A stretch of DNA of 37,625 nt from Spirochaetota bacterium (GCA_020049045.1 JAIFLN010000123.1:1-37625), one strand, 5' to 3'. Positions 8,164 through 16,565 are shown, numbered from the stretch's first letter. The notes: a model not told the origin generated them from the letters alone. Made by a program: numbers and translations.

Positions 8164-8418
8164 TTAGTCACACCATAACGGAAGCCCGGGTTTCCACTCG
8201 GATGACCAATCGAGAGAAACCAAGTCTTCGGGATGGCCGACGATGGAGCCCCGGTGGGCCACGAGACGGGCTACCCGAGAACCGGAAGGCTGGACCGACA
8301 AGGTGAGCAGGCGCCCCTTGCGCTCGATAGAGACGGGGGTTCCCGTAGCCAATACCTCGTCGAGGACACCGTAAAGATTTTCTCGTAAACGGGTTGGGTT
8401 CATCGCCAAAGAAGCCAT
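8164..8418 (-). CDS. Antitoxin of the PIN toxin (Phd/YefM-like)
   Basis: This 84-residue protein starts MASLAMNPTRLRENLYGVLD and continues EVLATGTPVSIERKGRLLTL, the beta-hairpin of Phd/YefM-like antitoxins. It ends with an acidic, tryptophan-rich toxin-binding tail (GHPEDLVSLDWSSEWKPG). Antitoxins of this form are known upstream of PIN toxins like the one encoded at 7588-7962. ATG 8418 is chosen because a strong promoter places the transcript start at that codon; ATG 8403 (MNPTRL) is the alternative. The operator over the -35 box suggests autoregulation. The coding segment lies inside the segment that splits the araC-type gene. Confidence 0.8.
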   Translation of the reverse strand: MASLAMNPTRLRENLYGVLDEVLATGTPVSIERKGRLLTLSVQPSGSRVARLVAHRGSIVGHPEDLVSLDWSSEWKPGLPLWCD

Positions 8419-8424
8419 GCGATG

Positions 8425-8465
8425 AAGATAATTCCAAAGCGTACGTATGTCAATGGATACGTACG
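8425..8465 (-). promoter_or_regulatory. Strong promoter with operator for the antitoxin-toxin pair
   Basis: On the minus strand a perfect -35 TTGACA (8453-8448) and a -10 TATCTT (8430-8425) are 17 bases apart. The perfect inverted repeat CGTACGTAT (8440-8448) / ATACGTACG (8457-8465), with an 8-base gap, straddles the -35 box and is a likely antitoxin-binding operator. The -10 ends six bases before ATG 8418, giving a leaderless start. The 3' end of the truncated araC frame (stop at 8452-8450) lies within this element. Confidence 0.75.
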
Positions 8466-9250
8466 TGAAAGGTGGGTGGGTCCAAGGCCTCCACCTCACA
8501 CCAGTTCCGAGTCAAAGTCTTGGCTTGGAATGGTAAGATTTTGCCCGTGGTGAAATAGTTGCGGTCAGGAAACCCGCAGGCACCGGCGATGTCTTTGATG
8601 GTACGGTCGGTGTGGGCCAGCAGAACGCAGGCCCTGTCGATACGGCGTCGCAACGACCAGCGCGCCGGGGTTTCGCCTGTCTGCTGACGAAACAGCCGGA
8701 TCATGGCGTCGGGGTGCATGGCGACCAGGGCGGCCAGCTCGGGATTGTCGGGAACCTCGTCGCGGGCTTCGTCTAGATAGCGGATCAGCAGATCCACCCG
8801 GCGGTCGAGGGTACGGGGAACCGGAAGACTGGCGGCAAACCGGGCCAGGGACGACCAGACCAAGGCCGAAGCCTGGGCCACCAATACGGCGCGTTCGACG
8901 GTTTCGATGCTTTTAGGAAGCAGAATTCCCTGGTCCCGTTCGGAACGGAAGGCTCTCGAGAGGTTGTCCCGAAGCATCAGTTCGTGGGGGGTGAGGTCAA
9001 ACCGGTACAGCCCGACAGGAAGGGTGGCAAACGGTTCCAAATGGCAGGAAAAGCTCGTTTCAGGCGGAATCAGAAACCCCTGTCCCGGTAGAAGGGGAAA
9101 TGACTGACCGTCAAAGACCACAGAAGCTCCGAGGCTTGTATTGGTGTACCACCGCCAGTAGGGCGCCGTTAGGTCGGGGTAGTCCCAGAACTCAATAGGG
9201 TCTTCAAAAACAATGTTGAGAAACTCGAGCGAGGCAGAGGTCGGAAACAT
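8450..9250 (-). pseudogene. AraC-family regulator with disrupted C-terminus
   Basis: The frame begins MFPTSASLEFLNIVFEDPIE and shows a cupin-like sensing domain (about 10-120), then an AraC DNA-binding region with DNPELAALVAMHPDAMIRLF and TIKDIAGACGFPDRNYFTT. Normally about 25 further residues (V/L-F-x-R ... G-x-x-P-x-x-W-R) complete the second helix-turn-helix. Here the 34-bp repeat follows YFTT and imposes an unrelated tail (GKILPFQAKTLT onward). The missing end survives 1.2 kb away at 7240-7305. ATG 9250 is chosen because a TANNNT box (TATTCT) lies exactly six bases upstream. The regulator is divergent from the GHL6 operon and was probably its activator as well as the first gene before the LplB importer. 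DNA binding is likely impaired. Confidence 0.8.
8511..8544 (+). repeat. 34-bp direct repeat, copy B
   Basis: Identical to 7239-7272 in the same orientation. It interrupts the araC-type reading frame directly after YFTT and marks the right side of the toxin-antitoxin segment. The sequences outside the 34 bp differ at both copies. Confidence 0.97.
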
Positions 9251-9357
9251 GAAACCAGAATAACACGGAGTGCCCATGTCGGAAAACCTAATAAACCGAC
9301 CGGTCCTGCAAAAACCTTGATCGGTCCACGGCCCAAGATTGGCGCTATGCTGAAATC
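9251..9357. promoter_or_regulatory. Divergent promoter region, araC-type gene / GHL6 operon
   Basis: On the minus strand TATTCT (9262-9257) lies six bases before the regulator ATG. On the plus strand TATGCT (9346-9351) lies six bases before the GHL6 ATG at 9358. The plus-strand promoter has no good -35 box, which fits an activator-dependent promoter. Two AAAACCT heptamers at 9283 and 9311 and two CGGTCC motifs nearby (from 9301 and 9322) are possible regulator half-sites, but this is weak. Confidence 0.5.
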
Positions 9358-11352
9358 ATGTCAAATCCCCTCCCCTTCCGCCAAGTCCACCTCGACTTCC
9401 ATACCTCCGAGCTCATTCCCCATGTGGGCCGTGACTTCGATAAAAAAAAACTCGGCAACGTCAACTCGATCACGTTGTTCGCCAAATGCCACCACGGCTG
9501 GAGCTACTACCCCACCAAGGTCGGAGCACCCCACCCGCAGCTGGAACGACCCGACCTTCTGGGCGACCAGATTGCCGCCTGCCGCGAAATCGGCGTAGCC
9601 ACCCCCGTCTATATTACCGTGCAATGGGACGAGCGCACCGCTCGGGAACACCCTGAGTGGCGCGTGATGAAGGCCGACGGCGGCCCGGGCCAGGAACAGC
9701 TTTCGGCCATGTGGCACCCGCTGTGCCTTTCCAACAAGGGGGTGGTCGACCAGATCGTCGGTCATGCCGAAGAAGTGATCGACACCTACCATCCCGAAGG
9801 CTTCTTTTTCGACATCGTGTTGGCCTGGGAGTGCGTTTGCCCCAACTGCGTGGCCCACATGAAAAAAGCCGGGCGCAACCCCGGCCTCAAGGCCGACCGG
9901 CTGGCCAACCACCGCGATTTGATTCTGGAGTATTACCGGCGCGTCAGTTCCGCAGTCCGCGCCAAGGACCCCCAGTGCCGCATTTACCATAATTCCCACG
10001 TAGCCAAGGGAGAACGAGAACGCTGGCAGTGGTTCAGCCACCTGGAACTCGAGTCGCTGCCCACCGGGGGCTGGGGCTGGGACCACTTTCCCCTGGGAGC
10101 CCGCTATGCCGCCACCCTGGGCATGGACTATTTGGGAATGTCGGGCAAGTTTCACACCACCTGGGGCGAGTTTGGCGGGTACAAAACCGAAGCCTGCCTG
10201 GAGTACGAATGCGCCGCCATGGTGGCCCAAGGTGCCCGCTGTTCCATCGGCGACCAATTGCATCCGTTGGGCAAAATGGACGAGCCCACCTACCAGCGCC
10301 TGGGCAAGGCTTACCGCAGGGTGGAAGCCCTCGAGCCGTATTCGCTGGGAGCCACCAATGTGTCCGACCTTGCTATTTTAGCAGTGGAGTCGGTGCTGCA
10401 CCGCTCCAGCGACGGCGATGCCGGAGCCGCCCGCGTGCTGCTCGAAGCGCATCAGATGTTCGACATCGTCGATGCCGAAGCAAGCTTTGAAAAGTACAAG
10501 TTGCTGATTCTGCCCGATGAGATCGTTTTGGAGCCGAAACTGGCCGCCAAAATCAACGCCTACGTGGCCGCCGGGGGTTCGCTCATCCTATCCGGCACCT
10601 CGGGCATGAACCCCGCCGCCGACTCGTTTGTCGTCGACGTGGGGGCTAAAACCACAGGCCAGGAAAGCCCTTGGAACCCCGACTACATCGCCGCCCTGCC
10701 AGCTCTCAAGGCGACCGCCCCCGGAGCACGGCTGGTAGACTCCCCCTTTGTGGTGTACGAACGCGCCCGGATGGTGAAAGCCGCCGGCGGCGAAGTGCTG
10801 GCAGCCGTCCATGAACCGTATTTCAACCGAACCTGGGACGCCTTCTGCTCCCATCAACATGCTCCGGCCCGCGAAGAGCGCAGCACAGCCTACGACGCCA
10901 TTGTGCGCAAGGGCCGCGTGATCTATTTCTCGCATCCCATTTTCACTGCCTACAAAAAGATCGGTCAGCCCCTGCTGCGCGACCTGGTGCTGGCGGCCTT
11001 GGAACTGCTGCTCCCCCAAACCCGCCTGACGGTAACCATGCCCACCTCCGGCCGGGTTACCTTGCAGCGCCAAGCCGCCCAAAAGCGCACCCTGGTTCAC
11101 CTGGCCTACGCCCAACCGGCCCTGCGCGGCGGCGGCGTGGCCTTCACCGGCGGAACTCCCCTGCCCCTCGAGATCGTTGAGGACACCGTGCCTCTGTTCG
11201 ATGTTGCCTGTTCCCTTCAAATGACCACTCAACCCAAGGGGGTGCGGTTGGCACTGGCGGGTACCAAGCTGCCCTTCACCTGGGACGGGTCGCGTGCGGT
11301 GTTTACTGTACCCCGTATCGACATCAGCGAAACCGTGGTCATCGAGGAATAG
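9358..11352 (+). CDS. Putative glycoside hydrolase, GHL6-type with GH42-like trimerisation domain
   Basis: This 664-residue protein opens with the signature I associate with hypothetical glycosyl hydrolase family GHL6: VHLDFHTSELIPHVGRDF, then NSITLFAKCHHGWSYYPTKV. The TIM-barrel part continues with GFFFDIVLAWECVCPNC and a YHNSH segment (about 1-330). A domain like the beta-galactosidase trimerisation domain follows (about 335-520; LLILPDEIVLEPKLAAKINA, GGSLILSGTSG), then a small beta-rich C-terminal domain. There is no signal peptide, so it acts on imported sugars. The substrate is not established for this family. It is the first gene of an operon with a GH94 phosphorylase only 4 bases downstream. 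There is no Shine-Dalgarno; TATGCT-N6-ATG suggests a leaderless transcript. The frame is intact. Confidence 0.85.
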   Translation: MSNPLPFRQVHLDFHTSELIPHVGRDFDKKKLGNVNSITLFAKCHHGWSYYPTKVGAPHPQLERPDLLGDQIAACREIGVATPVYITVQWDERTAREHPEWRVMKADGGPGQEQLSAMWHPLCLSNKGVVDQIVGHAEEVIDTYHPEGFFFDIVLAWECVCPNCVAHMKKAGRNPGLKADRLANHRDLILEYYRRVSSAVRAKDPQCRIYHNSHVAKGERERWQWFSHLELESLPTGGWGWDHFPLGARYAATLGMDYLGMSGKFHTTWGEFGGYKTEACLEYECAAMVAQGARCSIGDQLHPLGKMDEPTYQRLGKAYRRVEALEPYSLGATNVSDLAILAVESVLHRSSDGDAGAARVLLEAHQMFDIVDAEASFEKYKLLILPDEIVLEPKLAAKINAYVAAGGSLILSGTSGMNPAADSFVVDVGAKTTGQESPWNPDYIAALPALKATAPGARLVDSPFVVYERARMVKAAGGEVLAAVHEPYFNRTWDAFCSHQHAPAREERSTAYDAIVRKGRVIYFSHPIFTAYKKIGQPLLRDLVLAALELLLPQTRLTVTMPTSGRVTLQRQAAQKRTLVHLAYAQPALRGGGVAFTGGTPLPLEIVEDTVPLFDVACSLQMTTQPKGVRLALAGTKLPFTWDGSRAVFTVPRIDISETVVIEE

Positions 11353-11356
11353 CCCT

Positions 11357-13702
11357 ATGTATCATTTTGATGATGCCCGGCGGGCGGTGGTGGTCACCGA
11401 CCCGCACACACCCATGCCGTGGATCAACTACCTCTCGAACGGTCGTCTGCATGCCTTCGCGTCGCAGGCAGGTGGAGGGAGCGCCTGGTGGCGCAGTCCG
11501 CAGAACTACCGCTTGACCCGCTACCGTTCGTGGATGGCGCCCGTCGAAGGGCCTGGCTTCTATCTGTATGTGCAGGACGAAGATGGCGAAGTGTGGTCGC
11601 CGTCGCTGCTGCCCTGCCGATCGCAGCTGGACGAGCGGACCTCGGAGCACCGGCCGGGCTTTTCGAGCTACACCGGTCGGCGTGATGGAATGACTGTTAC
11701 CCAGGAACTGTTTATGGCGCAGAGCACCGACGATCTGGTGTGGAACCTGAAGCTGACTAACGCGGGTCCGAAGCCGCGCAAGCTGAAGCTCACTGCCTAC
11801 GTCGAGACCGGGCAGCTGGAATACCTGCAGGAGCTGCAGTGGGGCTACTACGTGCGCCGGTGCGGCCACCTATTTGTACCACCACCAGTCGCACCCGGCC
11901 GTGACCGAGATTCCGCTGGTGTACCTGGTGTCGACCGAGCCCACGGCGTCGTGGTGTGGCGACCGCGCGAAGTTTTTAGGGTCCTACGGCACCGAACAGG
12001 CTCCTCTTTCGCTGACCTCCGGCGACGCAACTGGGGCAAAGGCCCAGTCCCTCCCCAATGCGTCCAGCCGGGGCGGCGACCCTTGCCTGGCCTTGCAGAT
12101 TGAGGTGGTGGTGCCGGCCGGTGGCGAAGTCACCCCGGCGTTCTTTTTGGGCGTGCTGCCCGACTGGATGGCCGATACCCCTTCACAAAAACTCCGCTTG
12201 GCGGAGCGGGTGTCGGCGGTGCGCCAGGCGGACTTCGTGCAGCGCGAACGGCAGACCGTGAAAGCCTGGTGGGAACAGCGTCTCGAGTCCTTCGCGTGCG
12301 AGCTTCCCGACAAAAACGCCCAGCGGCAGATCAACACTTGGACGCCCGTCAACGTCGTGCACGTCGGTCGGTATTCCCGCTCGTTCAGCCAGCAGGCTTC
12401 GGGCATCCGGGGTTTCGGCTACCGCGACACCGCGCAAGACATGGTAGCCCTCGCCCATCGCGGTTTTTGCGCCTGCTCACCTATCAGTACCGCGACGGGC
12501 ACGCCGTTCATGCGTACTTTCCCGAGGACAAACAGGCCCCGTGGACCAGCGTGCATTCCGACGACCACCTGTGGCTGGTCAACCTAGTGTGGGCGCTGGT
12601 CAGCGAGACGGGCGACTTGAGCCTGCTCGACCGAAAGACGGTGTGGCTCGACGGCGGCGAGGCTACGGTGTGGGACCACCTCAAGGCAGCGCTGGGCTTC
12701 ACCATGGGTCAGCTTGGCGCGCACGGGCTGCCGCTCACCCTCAAGAGCGATTGGAACGACTGCCTGGGCAAGTTTGCCCGCGCTGGAAAGGGCGAAACCG
12801 TGATGGTGGCCCAGCAGGCGCTGGTCGACCTCGATCTGATGACCAAGTTGGCTGAATTGACCGGTCGCAAGGCCGACGTGGCGGAACTGGCGCTCGCCGA
12901 CAGTCAGCTGCGAAAGACTCTCGAAGGCTGTGCGTGGGACGGCCAATGGTGGAAACGCGGGTTTGACGACAATGGAGACCCCATCGGTTCGTCGGCCTCA
13001 CCGCAGGCCCAGATCTGGCTCAACAGCCAGTCGTGGGCCGTGCTGTGCGGTCTGGGTTCAGCAGGACAACAAAGGCAGGGCATGGACTCGGCGTACCGCC
13101 GCCTCGACACTGCGCGTGGCCTTAAGAAGATCGACCCCAGCTTCCCTTCGTACCCCGACACCCTCGATGTGTTTGCCGGCTATTCGCCAGGCGCGGGAGA
13201 AAACGGCGCCATTTTCTGTCACGCCAACACCTGGGCCATCATGGCCGACGCCCTGTTGGGCAACACCGACCGGGCGTGGCAGCTGTTCCTCAAACTGGTG
13301 CCGCACAATGCGCTGACTGAGGCGGGGCTCGACGTGTACCAGGCCGAGCCCTACGCGTGGGCCTCGTCCATTCTGGGGCCCGAGAATCCCGGCTTTGGCC
13401 GCGCCGTGGTGCCCCACGTGACCGGAACCGCCGCCTGGATGGACATCGCCGCCACCCAGTACCTGCTGGGCCTGCGCCCCGAGCCCGAGGGTTTGCGTCT
13501 CGATCCCCGGTTGCCCAAGACCTGGAAAGGGTGCACCGTGCGCCGCCGCTTTCGGGGGACAGACCTCGACGTGCGCATCACGCGAGGCAAGGTAACGGCA
13601 GTCACGGTGAGCGTCGACGGCGTCGCGGTGGCCGATCAGCTCGTCCGTGCCGACCTGCTTTTTGGCAAGACCCATGCAGTGGTCGAGGTGCAAATCCCAT
13701 GA
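11357..13702 (+). pseudogene. GH94 glycoside phosphorylase, two frameshifts
   Basis: Over 2346 bases three reading frames together give a nearly complete GH94 phosphorylase (about 780 residues). Segment 1 (11357 to about 11865) starts MYHFDDARRAVVVTDPHTPM with PWINYLSNGRLHAF. Segment 2 (about 11866-12463, +1 frame) holds YLYHHQSHPAVTEIPLVYL and GFGYRDTAQDMVALAHR. Segment 3 (about 12464-13702, original frame) has FLRLLTYQYRDGHAVH, the catalytic-acid motif SDWNDCLGKF and the conserved AEPYAWASSILGPENPGFG. The first shift lies within about 11855-11870. At the second, family memory suggests several residues are missing between AHR and FLRLL, so a small out-of-frame deletion is more likely than a miscalled base. 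Phosphorolysis of a cellobiose- or laminaribiose-like beta-glucoside is the expected original activity. Confidence 0.8.
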
Positions 13703-15027
13703 ACCGGTTGCAGTGGTTCCAAGACGCCCGCGACGCCTGGCTGCGCTCACAGGAGCGGATGACGGTGGCCGACTACCAGCCCTACTTCGACTCGTTCTGC
13801 CCCGACCCCGGGTGCGCTGAAGAATGGGCTGACGCCGCCGTGCGGGCGGGCATGAAGTACGTGGTGTTGACCACCAAACACCACGACGGCTTCTGCCTGT
13901 TCGATTCGAAGCTCACCGAGTACAAGAGCACCAACACCCCGGCCCGCCGCGACTTGATCCGCGAGTACGTCGACGCGCTACGCTCGCGGGGTTTGCGGGT
14001 AGGCTTCTACTACTCCCTGCTGGACTGGCATCACCCCGACTACCCCGCCTGGCACGACCGGCAGCACCCGCTGCGCGACGACGAAGCCTCGAAGGAGCGC
14101 GACCGCCGGGCCGACTGGAACCGCTACGTCGCCTACTACCACGGCCAGGTCGAGGAGTTGCTGACCCACTACGGCAAAATCGACCTGTTGGTGTTCGACT
14201 TCAGCTACTGGGACATGACCGAAAACCGCTGGCAGGCGGAAAAACTGGTCAAGCGCATCCGCGAGCTGCAGCCCGACGTGCTGATGAACGACCGCTTTGG
14301 GGCCGAGCCCATCAAACAGGTGCCCCGCCCCGCTTGGGCCGGTGACTACGACCAGACCGAGATGGACATTCCCCGAGAGGGTGTGGTCGATGCGGCTGGC
14401 CAACCCATCCCATGGGAGTGCTGGGTCACGCTGAACAACAACTGGGGCTACGACCCGCTCGACACGACGTTCAAACCGGCGGTCGACCTGATCCACGCCC
14501 TGGTCAACTGCGTGTCGAAGGGCGGCAACTTCACGCTCAACCTGAGCCCCGACGGCCGGGGGCACCTCGACGCTCGCGCGCTGGCGATTCTGGACGAGGT
14601 TGGCGGCTGGCTGCGCAAGAACGGCGAGTCGGTGTACGGCTGCGGCCCCGCCGGCCTGCCCAAACCCGAGTGGGGACGACTCACACGCCGGGGCGACGTG
14701 CTGTACGCCCATATCCTGGAACCCGGGTTTGGCCACTACAACCTTCCCGGGCTGCGTGGCCACCTGAAAAACGCGCGGCTGGTGGCCGACGGCACCGAGG
14801 TGATCCTGTGCGACTACTGGAACCCCGGCATCCAGACCTTCGATTCGCCTGAGGACCAGTTCTTCAACCTGCGGCGGCCCGAGGCCTGGACTTGGCCTGT
14901 ACCCGACCGACGCGACACGGTGGTGCGTTTTGAGCGGGCCAGCGGCACCGAGCGCGAGGCAGCGCTGGCCAAGGCCGACGAAACGTTCCGCCGGCTGACG
15001 ACGCCGAGGGACCGCAACCTTTTGTGA
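13699..15027 (+). CDS. GH29 alpha-L-fucosidase-like protein lacking the FGxFxHWG segment
   Basis: This 442-residue protein starts with ATGA overlapping the GH94 stop. GH29 features are clear: YVVLTTKHHDGFCLFDSKLT, GLRVGFYYSLLDWHHPDYP, the nucleophile region IDLLVFDFSYW (Asp of VFD) and GGNFTLNLSPDGRG. However, the N-terminus reads WFQDARDAWLRSQERM. In GH29 enzymes, including the intact one at 24916-26241, FGIFIHWG and about ten more residues stand between the AR and the W/R-S-x-E-R-M stretch. That segment carries a substrate-binding His. The gap is in frame (about 15-18 residues) and could come from a deletion between two GCCCGC repeats. The product is probably inactive or of changed function. 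No signal peptide. Confidence 0.82.
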   Translation: MNRLQWFQDARDAWLRSQERMTVADYQPYFDSFCPDPGCAEEWADAAVRAGMKYVVLTTKHHDGFCLFDSKLTEYKSTNTPARRDLIREYVDALRSRGLRVGFYYSLLDWHHPDYPAWHDRQHPLRDDEASKERDRRADWNRYVAYYHGQVEELLTHYGKIDLLVFDFSYWDMTENRWQAEKLVKRIRELQPDVLMNDRFGAEPIKQVPRPAWAGDYDQTEMDIPREGVVDAAGQPIPWECWVTLNNNWGYDPLDTTFKPAVDLIHALVNCVSKGGNFTLNLSPDGRGHLDARALAILDEVGGWLRKNGESVYGCGPAGLPKPEWGRLTRRGDVLYAHILEPGFGHYNLPGLRGHLKNARLVADGTEVILCDYWNPGIQTFDSPEDQFFNLRRPEAWTWPVPDRRDTVVRFERASGTEREAALAKADETFRRLTTPRDRNLL

Positions 15028-15126
15028 CGCGGGTACCGGGCCGAGGCGCAAGCGGCGCGGTGGTGACTTCAGGCAGTGCCTCGCTTCGGTCTGCCCTCAC
15101 TTCTTTCAATCCAGCCTCGAAGGCGA

Positions 15127-16050
15127 CTACCCCAGGGTTACAGCTCGCTGCTCGTAGCGCCGGATGAACTCCTCCTTCTGTAGTTCCGGAAGCCACGAAG
15201 CCTGGGTCACCTTGGCCACAAGCTCGGTCTGCGAAGCAAGCCTCACAGCGAGCCTAGCGAACGTCTTGGCTTCAACACCCAGGCTGGCTGCTAGGACCGC
15301 CCAATCCTTGCGGTTAAGCTTGGCTTTCTTACCGTTGAGGGGCAGGGCTGTCTCCTCAGTATCGTCGGTCAACACCAGTGCCGTACTCACTAAGTCATAA
15401 GCCGGCGACAGGCTCCAACCGACCTCGGGGTAATGCAGCAGTGAAAAGTTCTTCAGGTGCATGTCAGCATTGCCCGTGAGCCAGCAGAACAGGTTGAGCT
15501 CGAGAAAGCGGACCGCGTCAAGACCGGTTTGCCGGGAGAAGCGCAGCAGCTTTCCCGCAGCCTCGAGGCTTCCCTTGTATTTGTCAGCAGCGGGGCGTTC
15601 GGCGAGCTGGCAGAAGTCTTCCTGGTGCCAGCGAACGCCCTCATTGGGCCGGTCAAAGCGACGGCTCAAGTACCCAAACTCTCCGTCGTTTAGACGGACG
15701 AGCCCGTGGGCAGCAACGGGCAATCCGAGGCGGGAGGCCAGCTCCATGGTCAGAGCCTCGTTTTCGGGCAGTGCCAGGTATTCTGACGATGGGGGCTTGA
15801 GGATAAATCGCCCTTGAAAACCGACGACGGTCAAGCGCTGGGGTTGTTCGGCATCCCTCCCCAGGGAGAGTTTCTTCTGAACTCCTGCGATGGCACGCCG
15901 ATCTTCCAGCAAACGTATCCCTTCTGCCGGAAGATCGGCGACGCCCATGGCAAGCTGCATTGGTTGCTTGGTACCAAAGAGCGCCATCGAACAGCGGGAA
16001 TGATACTCTCCCGAGGTGAGCTCTTCGAAACAAACCAGGCATTTACTCAT
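15127..16050 (-). CDS. hipT: HipT kinase toxin of a tripartite HipBST module
   Basis: This 307-residue HipA-fold Ser/Thr kinase lacks the N-terminal subdomain, which is a separate gene (hipS). The N-terminus has a Cys pair typical of HipT (CLVCFEEL, then YHSRC). The Gly-rich ATP loop reads RRAIAGVQKKLSLG (A53-I54-A55-G56). The catalytic loop is GNADMHLKNFSLL and the metal site is SPAYDLVST. Known HipT autophosphorylates two serines in an S-I-S loop; both are alanine here. Known HipT phosphorylates tryptophanyl-tRNA synthetase; whether this one does is inference. The start overlaps the hipS stop by 8 bases. The module lies antisense within a glycosidase operon. Confidence 0.9.
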   Translation of the reverse strand: MSKCLVCFEELTSGEYHSRCSMALFGTKQPMQLAMGVADLPAEGIRLLEDRRAIAGVQKKLSLGRDAEQPQRLTVVGFQGRFILKPPSSEYLALPENEALTMELASRLGLPVAAHGLVRLNDGEFGYLSRRFDRPNEGVRWHQEDFCQLAERPAADKYKGSLEAAGKLLRFSRQTGLDAVRFLELNLFCWLTGNADMHLKNFSLLHYPEVGWSLSPAYDLVSTALVLTDDTEETALPLNGKKAKLNRKDWAVLAASLGVEAKTFARLAVRLASQTELVAKVTQASWLPELQKEEFIRRYEQRAVTLG

Positions 16051-16360
16051 CGGGAGTCACTCCCACAGCGCCGATCGGATCGCGGCAAAACGCGACGAGA
16101 AGGCCGAACCGGTCTTTGGGGTCAAGCTTCCAGTTCCGTGTTCCCAAGTCGAGCAGCCACCCTTCGGGGATCAGTCCATCAAAAAAAGGAAAGAGTGTCT
16201 TCGCCTCAAAGGGCTCGGCCTGCAGCGGCAGGACCTGACTGACAGGTTTGGCTTCGGGGGAGTTGAGGTAGGTCGCTTGGTAGGTGAAGCGATACCCCAC
16301 TTCGGTCTCTTCAACGTAGCCCGCCAAGGTTTCTGAATACCACACCTTAGCCCTGCGCAT
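16043..16360 (-). CDS. hipS: HipS, small antitoxin of the HipBST module
   Basis: This 105-residue protein equals the N-subdomain 1 of HipA and starts MRRAKVWYSETLAGYVEETE. The hallmark LFPFFDGLIPEGWLLDLG includes the conserved aromatic/Trp patch that in HipBST contacts the kinase. In the described system HipS, not HipB, neutralises HipT. It overlaps hipB by 14 bases and hipT by 8 bases, so the three genes are translationally coupled in the order hipB-hipS-hipT. Its length matches known HipS (about 100 residues), which argues against it being a broken hipA. Confidence 0.9.
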   Translation of the reverse strand: MRRAKVWYSETLAGYVEETEVGYRFTYQATYLNSPEAKPVSQVLPLQAEPFEAKTLFPFFDGLIPEGWLLDLGTRNWKLDPKDRFGLLVAFCRDPIGAVGVTPDE

Positions 16361-16565
16361 CGGGCTTCCTCCGCACCGGTACGACCTCGTAGCCGAAGAG
16401 GCCTAAAACCTTGTTCAGGGAATCCAGCCTTAACGTCGACTTTCCCTGCTCAATCTCGCGGATCAAGCGAAGGCCGACCCCGGCCCTCAAGGCCAGTTCT
16501 TCCTGTGTGAGGTTGTTCCTTTGGCGTTCCAGTTTGAGGACTCTTGAGAACTCCGTGATTTCCAT
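16347..16565 (-). CDS. hipB: HipB, helix-turn-helix repressor of the HipBST module
   Basis: This 72-residue XRE/Cro-type DNA-binding protein has its helix-turn-helix in NLTQEELALRAGVGLRLIRE followed by IEQGKSTLRLDSLNKVLGLF. It should repress its own operon by binding the palindrome just upstream and scaffold the HipS/HipT complex. ATG 16565 has an AGGA seven bases upstream that also forms part of a TAGGAT -10 box ending six bases before the ATG, so the transcript could be leaderless or nearly so. It is the first gene of the module. Confidence 0.9.
   Translation of the reverse strand: MEITEFSRVLKLERQRNNLTQEELALRAGVGLRLIREIEQGKSTLRLDSLNKVLGLFGYEVVPVRRKPDAQG

Noticed and set aside
7986-8171. 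61-residue arginine-rich open frame in the antitoxin-toxin spacer
   Set aside because: GTG start without ribosome-binding site, low-complexity Arg/Ser/Pro composition and no family resemblance; it may only reflect the spacer's base composition.
15028-15126. Possible lost 5' end of the GH5 gene after the GH29 stop
   Set aside because: The stretch translates to nothing resembling a GH5 N-terminus in any frame and has no convincing start; it contains only a short palindrome (AGGCAGTGCCT).
16043-16565. hipS as the broken N-terminus of a hipA gene
   Set aside because: Separate start, overlapping gene ends on both sides and a length matching HipS favour a genuine three-gene HipBST module.
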